This document shows, in pieces, positions 63,931 to 64,000 of a stretch of 64,000 bases of DNA; the first letter of the stretch is position 1, and every line of letters starts with the position of its first letter. The translations under genes and the position numbers were made by a program. The stretch is taken from positions 1 through 64,000 of the forward strand of contig SHVK01000001.1 in the NCBI GenBank assembly GCA_009694285.1. Direction: 5' to 3'. A model generated the notes under the pieces. That model searched no databases. It worked only from the letters and a program-made list of their open reading frames with translations, and had not been told where the DNA came from. Source of the stretch: Candidatus Nanopelagicaceae bacterium (GTDB lineage Bacteria; Actinomycetota; Actinomycetes; Nanopelagicales; Nanopelagicaceae).

Positions 63931-64000
63931 CTGCGTATTCTGCCTTAAAGCGCCTTCATTTTAATTAGCAAAATCGACCCCATTTAGCGTGCCAGAGATC

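Overview
The window reads as a chromosomal stretch of a small, AT-rich, streamlined actinobacterium. I think a freshwater planktonic lineage of the acI / Nanopelagicales type is likely, but that is inference from gene content and not from a marker-gene comparison. Actinobacterial signs are an NdgR/LtbR-type IclR regulator divergent from leuCD, a lysine-tailed HU, a SepIVA-like gene between coaD and yceD-rpmF-rnc, a DAK2 gene beside recG and rpmB, a plant-type DAHP synthase, a pyrophosphate-type phosphofructokinase, a PASTA Ser/Thr kinase, a heterodimeric lycopene cyclase and amt-glnK-glnD in one operon. Genes are packed with many 1-4 base overlaps, no intergenic stretch reaches 300 bases, and I saw no IS element, prophage, CRISPR array, tRNA or rRNA.

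Layout. 1-1266: the end of one galactonate-dehydratase-type gene and a complete paralogue. 1270-4068: ndgR and leuCD. 4237-8959: HU, plsC-gpsA-ddl, a stand-alone Lrp ligand domain and thiL. 9010-11658: a GH78 alpha-L-rhamnosidase. 11659-24218: rpmB, then a long housekeeping run (DAK2, recG, rsmD, coaD, sepIVA-like, yceD, rpmF, rnc, mutM, smc, ftsY). 24393-28334: nitrogen control (amt, glnK, glnD). 28347-37504: translation, secretion and DNA genes (ffh, rpsP, khpA, rimM, trmD, rplS, lepB, rnhB, yraN, comM, dprA, era). 37516-40523: an M81 peptidase coupled to glycerol kinase. 40507-50166: transporters, a hydrolase, PPi-PFK, DAHP synthase, ogt, a broken membrane-protein gene, a lactonase-dehydrogenase-SnoaL group and endonuclease IV. 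50195-53416: PASTA kinase and a TPP-riboswitch-controlled transporter-kinase pair. 53468-63930: carotenoid genes in two blocks around metF, a CDP-alcohol phosphotransferase and a second M81 peptidase.

How the genes work together. The riboswitch-controlled PnuC-family transporter, the P-loop kinase one base downstream and thiL together suggest thiamine salvage, with the kinase as a candidate for the thiamine to thiamine-phosphate step. The carotenoid genes can build a lycopene-derived cyclic carotenoid (crtE, crtB, crtI, crtYc/Yd), and a second operon (CruF hydratase, family 2 glycosyltransferase, CrtI-like desaturase) could hydroxylate, desaturate and glycosylate it. Enolase-superfamily dehydratases, a rhamnosidase, an SDR and an amidohydrolase lactonase could belong to a scattered sugar-acid pathway. 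Many transcription units begin with a TAnnnT -10 hexamer 6-7 bases before the start codon and no Shine-Dalgarno, which points to widespread leaderless mRNAs.
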